50,637 nucleotides of DNA from Alphaproteobacteria bacterium HGW-Alphaproteobacteria-1. Its GTDB lineage: Bacteria; Pseudomonadota; Alphaproteobacteria; Rhodobacterales; Rhodobacteraceae. The stretch lies in NCBI GenBank assembly GCA_002842985.1, contig PHEQ01000022.1, positions 1-50,637 on the forward strand, in the 5' to 3' direction. The notes under the pieces were generated by a model. It made no database searches. It was not told where the DNA came from and saw only the letters and a list, made by a program, of their open reading frames with translations. Positions 48,421 through 50,637 of the stretch are shown piece after piece. Both the position numbers and the translations under genes were made by a program. Each line of letters opens with the position of its first letter. Position 1 is the first letter of the stretch.

Positions 48421-48445
48421 GACGCCTGGCCGCAAGGCAGGCGTC
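48421..48445 (+). promoter_or_regulatory. hairpin with GCAA tetraloop over the ribosome binding site
   Basis: GACGCCT (48421-48427) pairs with AGGCGTC (48439-48445), and GCC/GGC continue the stem to a GCAA loop, with one bulged G. The only purine-rich ribosome binding sequence before the ATG at 48448 (AAGGCAGG) lies inside it. It may hold translation of the sigma-like gene in check. Confidence 0.55.
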
Positions 48446-48447
48446 CA

Positions 48448-49170
48448 ATGTCCATCGCGTGGCACGCGATCCGCGATCACCTTACGGGTTCATCTTCCAA
48501 GCTTCACTTCCAGCGCAGTTTCGACGGCATCCGGCGCACGCAGGCCGCCCTCGCGCCGTTCCTCGATCCGGCGGCCCTGCTGGACGGGCTGCATAGCACC
48601 CCCGGCGATCCCGCCCGGAAAAACCAGATCCTCGCCGCGTTGGTCGGGGCGGCACAGGGCGACGGACCCGCGTCCGATTGCGCGCTGACGATGCTGTTGC
48701 TGGCGCTCTGGCCCGGCCTCGACGCCATCCGTCGCCGGTCGATCTGGCGCAGGCTCGGCACCGCCGACGAGGTTGCATCCGATGTTCTGGCGCGCACCAC
48801 CGAGGCAGTCCGCAGCCTCGACCTCGGGCGCGTCAACTGGATCGCGGCCACGGTGCTGCGCAACGTCGAGCGCGACATGATCCGCGTGCGCCAGCGCGAC
48901 ACGGCGCGCGAACATCTCGCCAGCGGCGCGGACCCCGACGAGGTGGGGGACAGCGGCGACAGCGGGATCGGCGCGACCGGGTACGCACGGCTGAACGGCG
49001 CCGTGCGGAAGCTGCTCGGCGATGACGCCCTGCTGGTGATCCGCGTGGCGATCGAGGGTTTCTCGCAAGCCGAGGTCGCCGTGGAACTGGGCCTGACCGA
49101 GGCCGCCGCCCGCAAGAGGTACCAGCGCGCCATGCGCCGGCTGCACGACGCCCTCGAGGAAATCCCCTGA
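48448..49170 (+). CDS. sigma-70 region 4-like phage regulator
   Basis: The 240-residue protein ends with a sigma-factor region 4-type helix-turn-helix (GFSQAEVAVELGLTEAAARK then RYQRAMRRLHDAL). The middle (RVNWIAATVLRNVERDMIRV) resembles a region 2 helix. ECF sigma factors are usually smaller, so this may be a diverged sigma-like transcription regulator of the phage. A stable hairpin covers its ribosome binding site. Confidence 0.7.
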   Translation: MSIAWHAIRDHLTGSSSKLHFQRSFDGIRRTQAALAPFLDPAALLDGLHSTPGDPARKNQILAALVGAAQGDGPASDCALTMLLLALWPGLDAIRRRSIWRRLGTADEVASDVLARTTEAVRSLDLGRVNWIAATVLRNVERDMIRVRQRDTAREHLASGADPDEVGDSGDSGIGATGYARLNGAVRKLLGDDALLVIRVAIEGFSQAEVAVELGLTEAAARKRYQRAMRRLHDALEEIP

Positions 49171-49176
49171 ACGGAT

Positions 49177-49254
49177 GTCCCGATCCGGTCCCGCCGGTGG
49201 CTTTTCCCATTCGAGCGCCCCGAGCGCCTTCCCTCCAACCGAAAGCAGACACGC
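49177..49254 (+). repeat. intergenic repeat, copy 1
   Basis: GTCCCGATCCGGTC followed by GGTGGCTTTTCCC, then a variable part and TCCAAC-GAAAG just before a start codon. The same blocks in the same order occur before the gene at 50588. It is probably a shared 5' leader or early phage control element. Confidence 0.5.
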
Positions 49255-49611
49255 ATGAACCGCACTGCCGATCTGATGCGCCTCCTCGATCACATCATCT
49301 CACGGAGAATCGCCATGCCGGACCAGCCGGACGACATCACCCGTCTTCGCAAGGCGAGCTACGCCCTCGAAGACCTTCCCGAAACCATCGCCTTCCCGCA
49401 GCGCCCCGGTGACGAGCCGCGCGAGCCGCTGCCGGTCGTCGAGGCGACCGTCGACGAGATCGCCTTCGCGATCGTGGAGGCGGAGCGCGAGAGCACGGCC
49501 GCCTACCGACGCGCCGATGCGCTGAAGCGGCTCTACAAGCTCGCCCGCGAGGCGGGGTGCATCGGCGCAGATCGCGCCGCCACGGCGGTGATGAAGAAGG
49601 AGGGCCAGTGA
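49255..49611 (+). CDS. small phage early protein of unknown function
   Basis: The 118-residue helical, acidic product ends with EAERESTAAYRRADALKRLY and KLAREAGCIGADRAA. An in-frame ATG at 49315 is an alternative start. It shares one base with the Sak4-like gene (TGATG), a constant pairing suggesting a role in the same recombination step. No domain is recognised. Confidence 0.6.
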   Translation: MNRTADLMRLLDHIISRRIAMPDQPDDITRLRKASYALEDLPETIAFPQRPGDEPREPLPVVEATVDEIAFAIVEAERESTAAYRRADALKRLYKLAREAGCIGADRAATAVMKKEGQ

Positions 49612-50486
49612 TGGCCCTTCCCATCATCGGAGCCGACGAACGACTCGCGCAGCGCAAGGGCATCAAGGGCGTCATCTTCGGCCGGTCCGGCATCGGCAAG
49701 ACCAGCCTGCTCTGGACGCTGAACGCCTCGACCACGCTCTTCCTCGACCTCGAAGCCGGGGATCTGGCCGTCGAGGGCCTGGAGATCGACACGCTCCGGC
49801 CGCGCACCTGGAAGGAATGCCGCGACTTCGCGGTGTTCATCGGCGGGCCGAACCCGGCGCTGCGCGAGGACCAGCCATACAGCCAGGCGCATTTCGACGA
49901 GGTCTGCGGGCGCTATGGCGATCCCACGGTGATCGGGAAGTACGAGACCGTCTTCATCGACTCGATCACGGTGGCCGGGCGGCTCTGCTTCCAGTGGTGC
50001 CGTGGGCAGCCCGAGGCCTTCTCGGAGAAGACGGGCAAGCCCGACATCCGCGGCGCCTACGGGCTGCATGGCCGCGAGATGATCGGCTGGCTGACGCATC
50101 TGCAGCACGCGCGCGGCAAGCATGTCTGGTTCGTGGGCATCCTCGACGAGAAGCTCGACGACTTCAACCGAAAGGTCTTCCAGCCGCAGATCGACGGCTC
50201 GAAGACCGGGCTCGAACTGCCCGGGATCGTCGATCAGGTCATCACCATGGCCGACATCGCCGATGCCAACGGCCAGCCGCAGCGTGCCTTCGTCTGCCAG
50301 ACGCTGAACCCCTGGGGCTATCCGGCCAAGGACCGCTCGGGCCGCCTCGACATGGTCGAGGCCCCGCATCTCGGCAGGCTGATGGAGAAGATCCAGCGCC
50401 CCGCGGCGCCTGCCTCCGAACGCCTGACCTGGCCGCCGGTGACGCCCGCCGATCCCGCCCCCGCGCAGGAGCCCGGCCATGGCTGA
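49611..50486 (+). CDS. Sak4-like ATPase (phage RecA-like single-strand annealing protein)
   Basis: The 291-residue protein has a RecA-fold ATPase: Walker A GRSGIGKTS (24-32), a FLDLEAGDL switch and Walker B YETVFIDSIT (about 102-111). The family (AAA_24, Sak4) drives homologous recombination in phages with a single-strand DNA-binding partner, which is the cut-off gene downstream. The start at 49611 is coupled to the preceding gene by TGATG. The C-terminal end is Pro/Ala-rich. Confidence 0.85.
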   Translation: MALPIIGADERLAQRKGIKGVIFGRSGIGKTSLLWTLNASTTLFLDLEAGDLAVEGLEIDTLRPRTWKECRDFAVFIGGPNPALREDQPYSQAHFDEVCGRYGDPTVIGKYETVFIDSITVAGRLCFQWCRGQPEAFSEKTGKPDIRGAYGLHGREMIGWLTHLQHARGKHVWFVGILDEKLDDFNRKVFQPQIDGSKTGLELPGIVDQVITMADIADANGQPQRAFVCQTLNPWGYPAKDRSGRLDMVEAPHLGRLMEKIQRPAAPASERLTWPPVTPADPAPAQEPGHG

Positions 50487-50507
50487 GCGCCTCTCGCCAT
50501 CCGCGGT

Positions 50508-50587
50508 GTCCCGATCCGGTCGCCGGGGTGGCTTTTCCCCTCTGACGCCGCTGCGCGTCCCATCCTCCAACTGAAAGGAGCCGCGCA
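50508..50587 (+). repeat. intergenic repeat, copy 2
   Basis: The second copy has GTCCCGATCCGGTC, then GGTGGCTTTTCCC and TCCAAC-GAAAGGAG before the ATG at 50588. The first 20 bases of the window (CCCGATCCGACGACGGCGG) resemble the start of the element, which would make a diverged third copy. Confidence 0.5.
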
Positions 50588-50637
50588 ATGTCCGGACCCT
50601 GGAACGACTTCAACTCCGCCCAATCCAACACCAACGT
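50588..50637 (+). CDS. partial gene, DUF669-like (single-strand DNA-binding partner)
   Basis: Only 16 codons are present (SGPWNDFNSAQSNTN); the gene runs off the window. The start follows GAAAGGAGCCGCGCA. The opening matches DUF669-type proteins that follow Sak4 genes in Rhodobacterales phages. Assignment rests on context and a short stretch. Confidence 0.55.
   Translation, partial: MSGPWNDFNSAQSNTN

Noticed and set aside
1..50637. CRISPR array, tRNA or rRNA genes
   Set aside because: No regularly spaced direct repeats and no cloverleaf or rRNA-like sequence were seen on either strand while reading; an automated scan was not possible.

Overview
The window is GC-rich alphaproteobacterial DNA, most likely from the Rhodobacterales. 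The evidence is the gene-transfer-agent (GTA)-type tail module, the DUF2793, DUF6362 and DUF7220 phage genes, and the codon use; no rRNA, tRNA or housekeeping gene is present to fix the genus. Nearly everything belongs to a temperate phage or to cargo carried with it.

Layout. 1-4.4 kb: late-replication and DNA-modification genes (RuvC-like resolvase, DUF6362, ParB-domain/DNA methyltransferase fusion, cytosine methyltransferase, DUF7220). 4.4-5.6 kb: three small reverse-strand genes. 5.7-14.5 kb: packaging and head genes of lambda type (small and large terminase, gpW, portal, protease-capsid fusion, DUF2190, head-tail proteins), with an IS110-family element between large terminase and gpW. 14.6-15.4 kb: an AT-richer inserted gene with a HEPN-like motif. 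15.4-27.7 kb: tail genes, including a -1 frameshift chaperone pair, tape measure, the GTA gp12-gp15 series and a DUF2793 fibre-like protein. 28.2-36.6 kb: a seven-gene reverse-strand operon that I read as a peptide natural product (RiPP/microcin) cluster with an SdpI-like immunity gene. 36.8-37.6 kb: an IS5-family transposase. 38.1-42.5 kb: a Phd-type antitoxin, a DNA methyltransferase and a helicase/nuclease, resembling a type III restriction-modification locus. 42.5-44.6 kb: small genes and a HigB/HigA-ImmA toxin-antitoxin pair. 44.8-47.2 kb: lysogeny operon (HTH protein, large serine recombinase, DUF2924, small protein). 47.5-50.6 kb: the start of the early region (HTH protein, Com-like zinc protein, sigma-like protein, Sak4-like ATPase, cut-off DUF669-like gene). 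The right edge reads like the genes that would precede the left edge, so the window is either a circularly permuted view of one phage or phage-plasmid, or the junction of two related prophages.

The most notable system is the peptide operon. Its putative precursor (reverse strand 34167-33688) has a leader of about 102 residues ending in Gly-Ala and a core of about 57 residues. In that core asparagines fall at exactly every sixth residue (117, 123, 129, 135, 141, 147), followed by six glycines and a terminal Met-Ser. The six-residue Asn period is the hallmark of the beta-helical proteusins (polytheonamide type). The operon also encodes a radical SAM enzyme, a methyltransferase with an NPPL motif (the NPP class methylates amide or amino nitrogens), a C39-peptidase ABC exporter with its HlyD partner, and an MchC-like SelO-fold protein next to an MchD/HlyC-like acyltransferase. 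The last two are the pair known from siderophore microcins, which are conjugated at a C-terminal serine. Proteusin-like core and microcin-type C-terminal conjugation in one operon would be a new combination. The parts are seen in the sequence; the product is inferred.
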